Of a stretch of DNA of 64,000 nt, positions 1 to 9,850 are shown one piece after another (the stretch's first letter is position 1; each line of letters starts with the position of its first letter). Position numbers and translations under genes: made by a program. Source of the DNA: Prorocentrum cordatum (Eukaryota; Sar; Dinophyceae; Prorocentrales; Prorocentraceae). Location: assembly GCA_963575745.1 (NCBI GenBank), contig CAUYUJ010015948.1, positions 739,613 through 803,612 of the forward strand. Reading direction: 5' to 3'. The notes beneath the pieces are model-generated. The model saw nothing but the letters and a program-made list of their open reading frames with translations. It was not told where the DNA came from and did no database searches.

Positions 1-900
1 ATCTTGAATGTGAGGCGCGGGGCCCGCGGGGCCCCGGCCCTCGCCGGGCATCGCCCTCTGCCGCCCGCTCTTGCTTTCAAGTTCCCCGCGTGAGCAACGC
101 GTCAACGTTTGCGTCTAGCGTCCCTCCGCAATCTGACCAGGCGCCATATAAATGCTGCGCGTGGCAATCTGATCGAGCAGAGTAGGGGGCGATTCGCAGA
201 CGCAGCCCTGGCGCGAAGCGAACCCGAAACGACGCCTGCAAAGCGCGCGCTCAGACACGCGAGTAAGATCGCGCATGCCACCAACCCACCTTGCATGTAC
301 GCAGATGAAGATGCTGACGGCTCGTTGCAGCGCGGGGTGGCGTGCGCGCGTGTGGCTGGCTGGTCTGGTAGTCTTGCAAGTCTTTCGCCGCCTCTGGCTA
401 ATTGGCACCCGGCCGCTGTTTACGAACGATTGAACTCCATGCGTCGAGCTTCCGCTCCGCGGGTTCGTCGGTCGCTGCGTCCTGGCTTTGCAGCGCCTCA
501 TTTTTCCTGTGCGTGGCCGTGGCTGGATTCTGCCATCGTGTCGCATTCGAATCAGCTCGTTCGCGCTTGGCACCTCCACCTACCGACCGCGCCTACGGCT
601 CCTTCCACTGCGCCGCCGGCGTGAAAGTGCGCGCGCGCGGGGCATGCGCCGTCGAGATGCCGAGCGCGCAGTCTCTTGCCTGCGTCATTCAGCGCGCCTT
701 TCCACGGGCGTGCCGCGAGAAACCTTCAACTCCTCTCTGGGCCCGCGGCGCCGCTGCAAGGCCGACTCCAGATTGCTGCCCCCTAGCCAAACAAACTAAT
801 CAGAATGTCGCCCTCGTTGCAGCCGTCGTAATATCGTTTCCACGTCTCCTGGAGACGCGACGCGCCGAGTGCAAGCGTTGTCATGCGTGCTTGCAATCGC
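1..900. other. GC-rich stretch without a supported gene
   Basis: Open frames occur on both strands here, but they overlap one another, are rich in Arg/Ala/Ser as expected from GC-rich noncoding DNA, and contain no motif I recognise. I see no repeat or RNA gene. Confidence 0.5.
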
Positions 901-904
901 ATTA

Positions 905-1500
905 TCTCTCTGTGAAGCCCGGGGCGCCGCGCGCCGACTCGCGGGGGTCGACCGCTTTTGCCCCGAAACTTCCCCCAGAGGTCCCGTTCCTTCTTTGTTT
1001 TGTGGCTATCGCGGTGTTCAGCTGTTCCGACGCGCCCTTGGCCTCGTTGCGTGGGGGTCCCCGCTTTTCCGTGGCCTTGGGCGCCCCCTCCCCCCCTGCT
1101 CGCGAAGCGCTTTCCCGCGTTGGAGAGGATGTCCACGAGCTCTTGGATTTCGCCTTGTCGCCCCAATTCTCCCAATCATCTGCAAGCCAATTGATGGTGA
1201 TCTCATTGCCCTCGGCCGCGGCCTGCAAGCGCCTCGCGCCCCCGGCCATTCCCTCGGCCATGGCGGCCTCCTTGCTGAACTCCCAACCCGCTGGCATCTT
1301 CGCGAAGCACATCAGCAAAATAACGAGACACGCGTGCCTGAAGACGACGGCCCGGGCCGCGCCGCGCCAAACTTCCGCTGGACGTAAAGCGCTGGTTCCC
1401 GCTGGTGTTCGCGGCGTTGTCCGCGGCCTCCCCGCCGCCGAACCGCGCGATGAAGATGCCTGTGAACTCGCCCCCCTCGCGGTGCATTTCGCCTGGCATG
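905..1500 (-). pseudogene. Weak coding-like remnant, function unknown
   Basis: The minus strand has two short stretches that look more protein-like than their surroundings. One, near 1,440-1,490, reads EFTGIFIARFGGGEAADNAA. The other, near 1,130-1,260, reads like GNEITINWLADDWENWGD. They lie in different frames, so any protein would be frameshifted or split by introns. No family is recognised. The call rests only on amino-acid composition, and these may be chance open frames. Confidence 0.2.
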
Positions 1501-1538
1501 TCGAGCCCGTCTTGGCCGAGTGATCTACGAAGCCCCAA

Positions 1539-3611
1539 ATGGCCTCTACCTTCCGGTTTGCCTTGCTCTGCGGACTCGCCGTCTCTCGGGTCTTCTGGTT
1601 GACCGCCTGTTTGACCGCGGGCGGTCGGGCGGGCGGTTCTGAAGAATGGGGTTTGAGGATGGGGCTTCCTGGGCGGCCTTGGCAGAGTCAACGTCGCCCT
1701 CGCCGGGGCCGGAGACGAGGCCATTATCGTCGTCGATGGGGAGATGTTCAAGTCCGTGACTCGCAGCTCGACGTCCTGGCCGACTGGGCCCTCGCCTCTG
1801 GCCTTTGGGCCAAGTGCAAAGACGCCGACCAGGCAGGCAGCCGCCGCGCCCTGGAAGAGGACTAGGGAATCTCACCTTATGCCGCGAGGGAGTCTTGGAT
1901 TCACGACAACAGCTCAGCCAGGAACAGAAAACTGATTGAGGAGGGGCGTGAGCTGTGAGCTGCGGGCCTGGCATAAGAAGGTCGACGACGTACGAAAGCA
2001 GCGAGGCTCGGGCTTCGCTGCAACCCGCGACGTGCCCCTGCATGCCGGGTGGGGCCGGAATCGCCTGGCGGGCGACCTGCAGGCGACCAGCGCCGCCCTC
2101 CTGCCGGATCCGACCCCATCCCAATCTTGCACTACGTGTTCGCAACGCACCCGCGCCATTGCGGCCCCGGGGACGCTCCGACGGATCTGTTTGAGCAAAG
2201 CTGGAAGCTCCTCGGCCGCGAGGGGTGCATCGACCTCGAGCTGGGCCTGGATCCGACATGCTACGTCTACGCAGCCGCCTGGGCCATGCTCCTGGACCTC
2301 GCTGGCCTGGCTCCGCCCCAGGTGACAGGCGACGCGATTCCCGAGGAACGCCTCGCCCCCGAACCAAAGACGCGGAACTCGAGCGACAGACGCAGCTCTA
2401 AACAGGAACTCAGCGTCCCGCCTGGCACCCCGCGCCATCCCCCGAAGGCCTGGGGTGCGACGACATGTGGGCGCGCCGGGCACCGGGCACCGCCCACGGT
2501 GGACGCCCCAGGACCTTGCTAAAGGCGCGGACCGCCCGTGTCAGGACATGCAGAAAGCTGCTTGTGGCAGCAGCTGAGCGCTGCCTGGGCCTGCAGCGTC
2601 CCGGCACTCATGCTTCTCCTGGCCCAAGAACCGCGCCCCTCAACGAGGCGCTGCTCCGCGTCAAGGATAGCTTCGGACGCGCCCGCGGGCTTTCTGCCAA
2701 GGACTTCCGAGGCCTTCGCGGCCACCTGGTGGGGGCCTTCATCAAGCAAGCCTCGCGGCCAGCAGCCGTTGCCCATCACCACTCCGCGGCGCAGCGCCTA
2801 AACCGCCCCGCGTCCTGGAAGGGGGCCCTGATGTATAACTTCCCATGGCCGCCCCGTTGGCAGTGCTCGAGCATCTCGCGACGCCGGCGAACTTGGAAGC
2901 CTTGGGCACGGCACCCTGTGCTGTGTGCGCGCTCTCCTCGGACCTGGCCGGCTCCGAAATAAGGTTTCTGCCGCAAGACCAGGTGAAGCCTCTGCAGTAC
3001 CTGGGCGGTGGGCAATCGGGCTCCAGACGAGACTTACATGCAGTCCGCCCAGCCGACCCACTTCCAGGGGTCTTCCTGGGCCCGCCTATATTGCGGGAGG
3101 GTGACGCGCGCTTTCGCCAGAACAAGGACCACGTGCGCATGTGCGACAACCCCACGTGCCAGCGCGGGCCCTTCAACGCTGACGGTGGTTCATGGATGGA
3201 CCGCGAACTCCGCGACGCCCTGGCCAACGACAGACAGGCGGCGCATAGGACAGGCAAGCCGCGTCGGTGGCACTGCGCCCGCTGCTTCAGAAACGACCTG
3301 GCCGAACAGAACGTGGAGGCCCCAAAGCAAGTCAACATTGGGGCCAAGACGCGCAGCAGCCACCCAGCCTGAACGCGCTTGACGAGTGTCCCGTGCCCGC
3401 GCGCTGCAGCGTCCCCAAGCCAAATGCCACCAATTCTCTGGGAGACCTCCTCCTGGACCCTGTTGGCCAGCACGATCCGCTCTCCCTGGGCGCCATGTTC
3501 CATCCAAGCAGACGGGCGATGACCGGACGGGCAGGCGAGTTCGCGCGGGCGGGTCTGTCAGAAAAGAACTCCCGATTGAGGATGTCCTCGGTGTCCCTCA
3601 GGCTGCGGTGA
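1539..3611 (+). pseudogene. Frameshifted coding-like region with Cys-rich C-terminal part, unknown function
   Basis: Protein-like stretches follow one another on the plus strand but change frame (0, 2, 1, 0 by coordinate modulo 3). In order they are: 1,760-1,860, an acidic/helical piece (DVLADWALASGLWAKC), ended by a TAG at 1,863 after which the same frame continues with ESWIHDNSSARNRKL; 2,170-2,400, a piece with ELGLDPTCYVYAAAWAMLLD; 2,640-2,800, RVKDSFGRARGLSAKDFRGL; and 2,845-3,372, a 175-residue frame with paired cysteines (CAVC, then CDNPTC, then CARC) that could bind zinc. A final piece at 3,420-3,520 reads NSLGDLLLDPVGQHDPLSLG. I do not recognise a family. It could be a decayed retroelement ORF1 or a host gene with unrecognised introns. 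Confidence 0.35.
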
Positions 3612-4215
3612 GGTTTTTCGGGATCCCGCAGGGGCCCTCAAGACTCCTCCTGGTCCCTCGGGGTTCCTGAGGATGCCTCGGGGTTTCCGTCGGATTCCGC
3701 AGGATTCCGAAATTCCCGCGGATTTTGTTACCACGCGCGATTCCTGGGATTCCTCCAGAATCGTGGGGTTTCCTCAAGGTTCCTCCGAAGTCTTCAAGGT
3801 TCCACGCGGTTCTTCTGGTGGCGTCGCATTTCCTATGGCCTCTTGGGTGGGAGCTCCTGGGAGCTTCCTGAAGCTTCCTGGGGGTTCCTGGGACCTCTGG
3901 GGGCTCCTTGAGGCTTCTGGGAGTTTCCTGAAATCTTTCATTGGGCTTCATGCGGTTTCCCCTGGCCCTTGGAAGCTTCCCTGAAGAGCCCTGGAGCTTC
4001 CTGGGGCGCCCAGTGGCTCTGAGGAGCCCTGGAGCTTTCTGGGGGGCCTTTGGGGCTTCTTGCCGATTGCGAACTTGCGAACAAAAAACGCATCGGGGCG
4101 TCTCCTGGAGCATCCGGCGAGCTCCTGGGGCCTCCCGGTGCTTGTTGTGTCCTGCTGGGGCTTCCGGGGAGTTCCCTGGCCAGGCCCGGGGGCTCTGTGG
4201 GGATTCCTATGGGGC
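3612..4215 (+). repeat. Degenerate GGATTCC/TTCCTGG-type minisatellite
   Basis: Short units such as GGTTCCTCGGGATTCC and TTCCTGGGAGCTTCCTG recur every 10-20 bases with heavy divergence across about 600 bp. Open frames on both strands here are by-products of the repeat. Similar units recur at 58.55-58.96 kb and 59.2-59.5 kb. Confidence 0.6.
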
Positions 4216-5470
4216 GTTCGTTGTCCCAAATACGCAGTGTAAGCTTGTGGCGCATGTGGGGCGCCACCCAGGGACCTTCGCGAAGCCATTTCGCCACGAA
4301 GCAGGGGTCATGATTGATTCCGTGCTGCGCACGAAGGGAGGAAGGCACAGCCTGCCTTCCGGCACAGCCTGCCTTCCGCACCGCTCGGAGGCGGGAAATG
4401 GGCGCTGGGGGGCCTGGTTGCCAGCCACGGTCACCCAGCCCGCATCCGTCTTGCCGTCCTTGCTGGACCTGGGCGGGCGCGGCGGGGCGCCCGCTGGGGC
4501 GGGCTCCCCCGTGCGCGCCCCAGACCCCCGACGTCGTGTTTTTTTCGCGGCTTGGACCCCTGGAGTCTCGACCCGTTCCTCGGGACGGGTTTCCATCCCA
4601 GGCCAAGTCGTTTTTTGAGGGTTCCAGCCCGCCAGGGGCCGACAATGGCCGACGACCTCCCGTCGCGATGTTTTTCACGACGCGAGGGGGTCTGGGGCGG
4701 GGGGGGGGGTCCGAGCAGAGCCGCGGCCAGGAAGAACAGTCAGGAGTACCTATCGGGGTTCAGACTTCTAGCGTCTCCGAACTGTGGGACAAGCCCTGCA
4801 CCAGCAAATACATGAAGACCCGCCTACGCCAATGGACAGCGTCAGGAGTACCTCCCGGGGTGGATACGAGCGGAGCCGCGGCGGGTCGCCCGGGTCGCAC
4901 GCCGCTCCTCGGACACGCGGCGGCTCACGCCCATGCGACGCCTGGCGGGCGTCCGAGGTTGGCTGGTTGTTCTCTTGGTCGTCCCTGCCCCCCCGGCGGT
5001 CACAAGGAAAGAGCGAGCGGAGCAGGTGGGGAAGGAAACGGCGCCCGGGAGATCCAGCCTCACGCCTGGGGCAGGCAGCCAGACGCGAGCGACGTACATT
5101 GCCATCGCCTCGGATAGACTCATGGCTTTCAGCCCCCGCCCACCGAGGACAGAAGAAGGGAGGAGCCGAGACCAGAAGCTGGGGGCTAGGGTCAGGCTGA
5201 CCCTACGTAGGCCCCTGTTGGGCTTTCCGTCCACCCCCGTACAATCAAGGCTGCGATTATCGGAGGTCTCAAGACAGCCCAGCGACCACACGATGGAGGC
5301 GAGTCGGGGTAAGGGAATGGCTCCGGGACCTGGGTTGTTGCTCCCAGGTCATGTCACGAGCGACTGGCAGAAAGAACTGCGTCTGGCGGCGGTCGGAAGT
5401 GCCAAGCTGGCCCATCAGTAATTAGGTGTAGCGCACGCTCTGGCCAAAGACGGGGGAGCATGCAACAATC
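4216..5470. other. No supported gene
   Basis: The region holds overlapping open frames on both strands with low-complexity Arg/Gly/Pro composition. I see no conserved motif, no RNA gene and no clear tandem array. Two short near-duplications are visible, 'gcacagcctgccttccg' twice at 4,345-4,380 and 'gtcaggagtacct' at 4,740 and 4,842. Confidence 0.45.
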
Positions 5471-5690
5471 GGCTACATGTAACAGTGACCCCGGGCAAGA
5501 GTGATCTTTGGTGCGCGGCTTTCGGGGGGCGACGATGGTACTAAACTAAAGCGCGCAAGCCGCTGCTTTCGCATTGCATTCAACGAGCAGGGCGATCCTG
5601 GCGGGTCCGCACCAAAGGTCGCTCCAGCGAAAGGTCACTCTTACGCTATGCCAAGGCGAGGTCAAAACACGCCTACCACATTGTCAACAT
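5471..5690 (+). repeat. Dispersed repeat family 1, copy 1
   Basis: This ~220-bp segment is clearly homologous to 54,557-54,775 in the same orientation. Shared blocks include GGCTAC, the GGGCAAGAGTGA block, CTTTGGT-CGCG-CTTTCGGGGG, the GCCGCTGCT block and GCGAAAGGTCACTCTT. No coding motif is visible. It may be a SINE-like or other short interspersed element. Confidence 0.65.
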
Positions 5691-6020
5691 TCGCGCAAAC
5701 ACCCTGATGAGATCTTCGGAACGTCGAGGTCGTTGGGCCATCTGTTATCAAACATTGCTTCCCAAACTTCCGGCGCCGTGTCTTCTCGATCCGCCGGCCC
5801 CAGCAATCTCGGACCCCCTTTCATCCCGGGGTGGTTACTTGGTGACCTTGGGGTCCGAATGACAGCCCCTGGATGCCGACATGGAGGAGAAACGCCCCGA
5901 CTGAAAGAATGATACAGTTGGAACTCTGGGCTTTGGGCCCCCAAGATCAGCAAACGGTTGTTCTTGGAAGCGGGCCGCGCCAGAAAAAACTGGCGCCGGG
6001 TCAGCTTCTTGACGTTCGAC
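5691..6020. other. No supported gene
   Basis: Unique-looking sequence between a dispersed repeat and a polypyrimidine tract. I see no motif or RNA gene in it. Confidence 0.4.
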
Positions 6021-6245
6021 CAGACGTGCTCCCACTCTCGCTCCTCGTCCTCCTCCTCCTGCTCCTCCTTCTTCAGTTTCCCCCCCCCCTCCTCCTCCTC
6101 CTCCTCCTCCTCCCTCGCCTCTCCAACTCCATCCCCCCCTTCCCTCCATCCTCCTCCCTCATCCTGCTGCTCCCCCGCCTCGTCCTCCTTCTTCTCCTCC
6201 TCCTCCTCCTGCTCCTCCTCCTCCTCCTCCACCTCCTGCTCCCTC
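6021..6245 (+). repeat. Polypyrimidine (CTC/CTT)n tract
   Basis: The plus strand is almost wholly C and T with CTCCTC runs. It yields spurious Ser/Pro-rich or Leu-rich open frames on plus and Glu/Gly-rich frames on minus. Confidence 0.9.
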
Positions 6246-6905
6246 TTCAGCCCTCCACCTCCTGCTCCTCTTAGTCCTCTCAGCCCTCTTAGCCCTCTTA
6301 GCCTTCTTAGCTCTCTTAGCCCTGGTCGCCCTCAGCCGCTTAGCCCTCTTGGCCCTCTTAGCACGTTTAACCATATGAGCCCTCTTAGCCCTCTTAGCTC
6401 TCTTAGCCCTCTTAGACGTCTTAGTCCTCTTAGCCCTCTTAGCCCTTTTAGCCCTCTTAGCCCACTTAGCCCTCTTCGCCGTCTTAGCCCTCTTAGCCCT
6501 CTTAGCCCTCGTAGCCTTCCTGGCCCGCTTAGCCCAATTCGCCCTCTTCGGCCTCTTATCCCCCTTGGCCTCCCTAGCCCCCTTAGCCCTCTTAGCCCTT
6601 TTAGCCCTCTTAACCCTCCTAGCCCTCCGAGCCCTCTTCGCCCTGTTCGTCCTCTTCGTCCTCTGCGCCCTCTTCGCCCTCTTAGCCCCCTTAGTACTCT
6701 TCGCCCTCTTCGCCCTCTTCGCCCTCTTAGCCCTCCTGGTCCTCCTGGCCCTCCTGGCCCTCTTAGCCCTCTTAGCCTTCGTAGCTCTCTTCGCCCTCTT
6801 CGCCCTCCTGGCCCCCTTGGCCCTCTTAGCCCTCTTAGCCCTTCTAGCCCTCCTAGCCCTCCTAGCCTTCTTAGCCCTCCTTGCCATCCCAGCCTCATCT
6901 TAGGC
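6246..6905 (+). repeat. 9-bp minisatellite, consensus CCCTCTTAG
   Basis: The unit CCCTCTTAG and close variants (CCCTCTTCG, CCCTCCTGG) repeat head to tail for about 650 bp, roughly 70 units. Because 9 is a multiple of 3 all frames stay open, giving Ser-Pro-Leu repeats on plus and Ala/Lys/Arg repeats on minus. I regard those proteins as artefacts. Confidence 0.95.
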
Positions 6906-7009
6906 TCCTTAGCGCGGTGCCACCTCAGACGTAGCTTTCGGAACTCTTTGGTGACAACAGCTGGGTCGAAGCTTCGGATGCTCTGTAGGCTGACCTGGAC
7001 ATCGAAGCG

Positions 7010-7775
7010 TGTCTAGTCAGGGAGTTCGGGAGCAAGCGTTTCCGCGGCGGCTTCCGCCGCGGGTGGAAACGGTGGTGACTCACCTCGTTGCGAGCGTCCC
7101 CGCCGGCAGGTGACTCTTGACAAGTCATCAGAGCTCCTCGCGCCTCCTCCTCCTTCCCCGCCAGCATGCATTCTTCTCGTCGCGTCGTGACTCCCAGCAC
7201 CCCGAGTGACATCTGCAGAAGGGCGTGGGCGAGGTGTACAATAGTCTGGGTTTACACGAGCTGAAAGCCGTCTGTCTGCCTTGTCGTGGCGCGTCCGCCT
7301 GTGTTTCGGGTTCTGCTGGTGGGGCCGCTGGTGGGGCTGGCGCTTCCGCAATCGGTTGTGGGGCGCCAACTGGAGGTTGATGTGCGTTTGTTGGGGATTC
7401 GTAAATATTAGCGAATCTGCACTTGGCCGGTATCCTCGTATGTCCTGCCTTATTTGAACCGTAGTTCTTCTTACAGCTTTCGCACTCGGGTCCACGTCGT
7501 ACCGTCGACACATACGTGGGTCCCTTGCGTGGTCAGGCGCATCGTTCCGGGTGTTACTTACACGCGCAAGGTGTCCTAGGCCTCCTGGTAGTGGCCGGGT
7601 TATGGCGCCCGAAGGGCCTCGTGGTATGTCCTCGGCGTCAAGATCAAAGCCTGCGGCGTTGACCGCAAATGCTGGGGTGCGTGTCCGCTGGTTAGATGGG
7701 TCGACAAATGATTCCACGAGCTTCTTCGCGATACGGACACTATCAACGAAGAGTGATTGAAATGTGTGCACTGTT
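7010..7775 (-). pseudogene. Copia relic A: zinc-binding module before integrase
   Basis: The first frame (from 7,771) begins MHTFQSLFVDSVRIAKKLVE and looks protein-like to about 7,530. The good frame then shifts to that of 7,511, which carries CESCKKNYGSNKAGHTRIP followed by AKC, a C-x2-C...H...C arrangement at 7,418-7,490. Such Cys/His modules with a GHTR core occur between the protease/methyltransferase-like part and the integrase of dinoflagellate copia polyproteins (family knowledge). After about 7,200 the composition turns Arg-rich and I see no integrase core. It is a broken relic with at least one frameshift. Confidence 0.55.
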
Positions 7776-7957
7776 GTGCTGCAGCAAGATCCTTATTGCA
7801 CGCCTGCGCGTGTTCATGGCGACCGTTGCACCTCGCACCCTGGAATGTGTCAGGGGATCAGGATGATTACACATTATCTGTGCATGCTTCCTGATGAGGG
7901 TGCCATGGGAGTCCCTTAGCCCTGTGGCACATAGGTCTATTGTTGTCGTGTGTGTGT

Positions 7958-9092
7958 GCGTGTGTTCGTAAGTTCCTGCAGTGTGCGCCAGGCATGTATC
8001 TCGTCAATCCAAGTACCTCTGGGTTGCTCATGTATCCAGAGTCTGCGCAAGTCGCCCTGAACGTTGGCAACGGTGCCGCAAAAAGTAATGTGTAATACAG
8101 TCGACCAAGATTGTAAGGATGCGCGGTGCGGATGCAAAAGCCTTGGAACGCCATGTTGATGTTTTCCGTGCGGAGCGCAGCAGAATGCCGAAGGATGCCG
8201 AATACCGAAGGGGCAAGGATGCAAGGATAGCCTTAGGAAGTTGCCCCATCCTTACTATCATGGTTGACTGTAACTCTTCCTGACGGTGTGTCCACCATGT
8301 GTTGTCGTTGATCATGGCGTTGAAATGTGATGGTGATCCGGTGGCGCGGCAAGCTGGCAATCCTACCTTGCATGTGCGTAAATGTAGTATAGACTGTTGT
8401 ACCTTCCGGTCTCTCAGATCAGCGCCAATTCTCTTATCAAGATTACCACCTTCCGATTGGCTGCGTTTGAAAACAAGTTGTAAAATGCTTCCGGATCCAC
8501 CGCAGAGCCCCAACATATCGGCGCCGTTGTGCTGTCCATAGCATAGCGTCGGAACAATACTGAAGATGTCAGTGTGCGTGCCCGCTGGTAAGTGTGAGGA
8601 AGGTTTGCTCCAGGTCGGAGTTCGACTCCGCGTCGTGCGGTACGTCGGTACTGCAATATGTATTACAGTTGAAATCTTTAAAACTTTCGCCAAGGGCACC
8701 GTCTCCTTCCCCAACTTTATTTGGAATCTTTTTGGGTCTGATACCTGCCGCTTTCTCAACTTTCTGCTTCTCTCGTTGTTTAATGCGCGCGTCAGTCCGG
8801 CAATCGGGTTCGGAATTCGACAGAAACTCACGTGGCAGCCCAAAAATCGGGGAGGGAAGAGAACAGTCATTTTGGATGATGAGCGTTCCCTCGAGCTTTG
8901 GGCGCGTCCGCGTGGTTTCCCCCCAAAAAATGGTTCTGGGTCTTCCCAGAAGATGTCAGCGCGAATGTTCTTTATCCCTTTCGGGAGTTGCGAGCGCCAA
9001 TCGTAGCTTGTGGGCATATCCTTGACCATGATGTCTTGTATCATATTCTCGTTGTCGAGATCATGTGTGTCCCTCTGGTGGCTGGGTCCCAA
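7958..9092 (-). pseudogene. Copia relic A: methyltransferase-like domain, interrupted
   Basis: A 354-residue minus-strand frame starts at 9,092. Its middle (8,530-8,290) contains MLGLCGGSGSILQL, a Gly-rich loop like SAM-binding motif I of C5 methyltransferases, then SEGGNLDKRIGADLRD, then LPACRATG, which sits where a PxC (motif IV-like) is found in related elements. The conserved continuation FCGT...HEQPRGTWIDEIHAW (EQP placed like motif VI) lies in another frame at 8,092-7,958, after a 178-nt insertion. I place it in the copia polyprotein because it lies between protease and zinc module. Catalytic activity is not implied, and the fold assignment is by motif only. Confidence 0.55.
8093..8270 (-). 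mobile_element. 178-nt TIR-bounded insertion in copia A
   Basis: ACAGTCGACCA at 8,097-8,107 and TGGTTGACTGT at 8,261-8,271 are inverted repeats matching at 10 of 11 positions. Removing 8,093-8,270 joins two frames that are otherwise offset by one base and brings EEL directly to HITFCG, the expected order in this domain. TTA (minus strand) flanks both sides, compatible with a 2-3 bp target duplication. It has no coding capacity. A MITE or an introner-like element is possible, although the junctions are not GT-AG. Confidence 0.6.
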
Positions 9093-9850
9093 TCCTTTGG
9101 GCCCTTGTCGTCCAGCTTCGCGAAACGAGTCACATGTCGGTCAATGCGAATATGTATGTTGTATAGCGTGTCCGCCTTTTTCTCGCGGGGTTGAATGGCT
9201 ACTGTTTCTAGTAGGCGCTTCGTAAGTGTCACTGAGACTTGCTGCCGCTATTCGGCGCGCTGCTGGTCGTGACCGTGCCAGTCGAGGACGCGTTGAATAG
9301 CGTCCACACACTTGCATCTCCACATCGTTGTCGGGCTGCGACTGTGCGTAGTCACAACATGTATGTATGTACTACGAGGTTTTGTATCCGTTCGCTTGTA
9401 CTTGAGTCCGAAGTGACATGCACGCCTGCGTTTCGTAGTGAGACGCAAGTCTTCAATCGTCTGTGTAATAGGTAGCAATTTCCACATGCAGCCTGGGAAG
9501 CCATCATGAGAATATGCGTCCTCAACCTTTTGGCTTTAGTTACAAGATTGCGTATCCGCCCCCAGCGTGCACCCATTATTTTCCCGGCGCGTGCATGTGC
9601 CATTCCGATGGCGTAGAGATCCACGCCAGATTGTACTCACCAGCCAACGCAGCCCCCAAATACGCGGAGCCGTTGACTGACATAACCCCGGCGTGTGTTA
9701 TTCTATCGCAGGTGCATCCGCGCTGGCGGAGATGCGCGGGAGGAGCGCGAATAGCTTCTATAATCGAACAACGATCAGACCTTGGCTCACATGTCTGGCA
9801 TGCTGAGGGCCGGACATCCTGAGCCTGCCCCCTTTCCCGGGGCAGAGGGG
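9093..9850. other. Interdomain spacer of copia A, no recognisable gene
   Basis: Between the methyltransferase-like frame and the protease frame, the minus strand has only short open frames that I cannot assign. It may be degraded polyprotein linker. Confidence 0.4.

Noticed and set aside
402-1523. 373-codon plus-strand frame
   Set aside because: Overlapping long frames on the other strand, GC-driven composition, no motif.
5958-7016. 352-codon Ser/Pro/Leu-rich plus-strand frame and the 242-codon Ala/Lys/Arg minus-strand frame
   Set aside because: Products of the CTC tract and the 9-bp minisatellite, whose periods keep all frames open.
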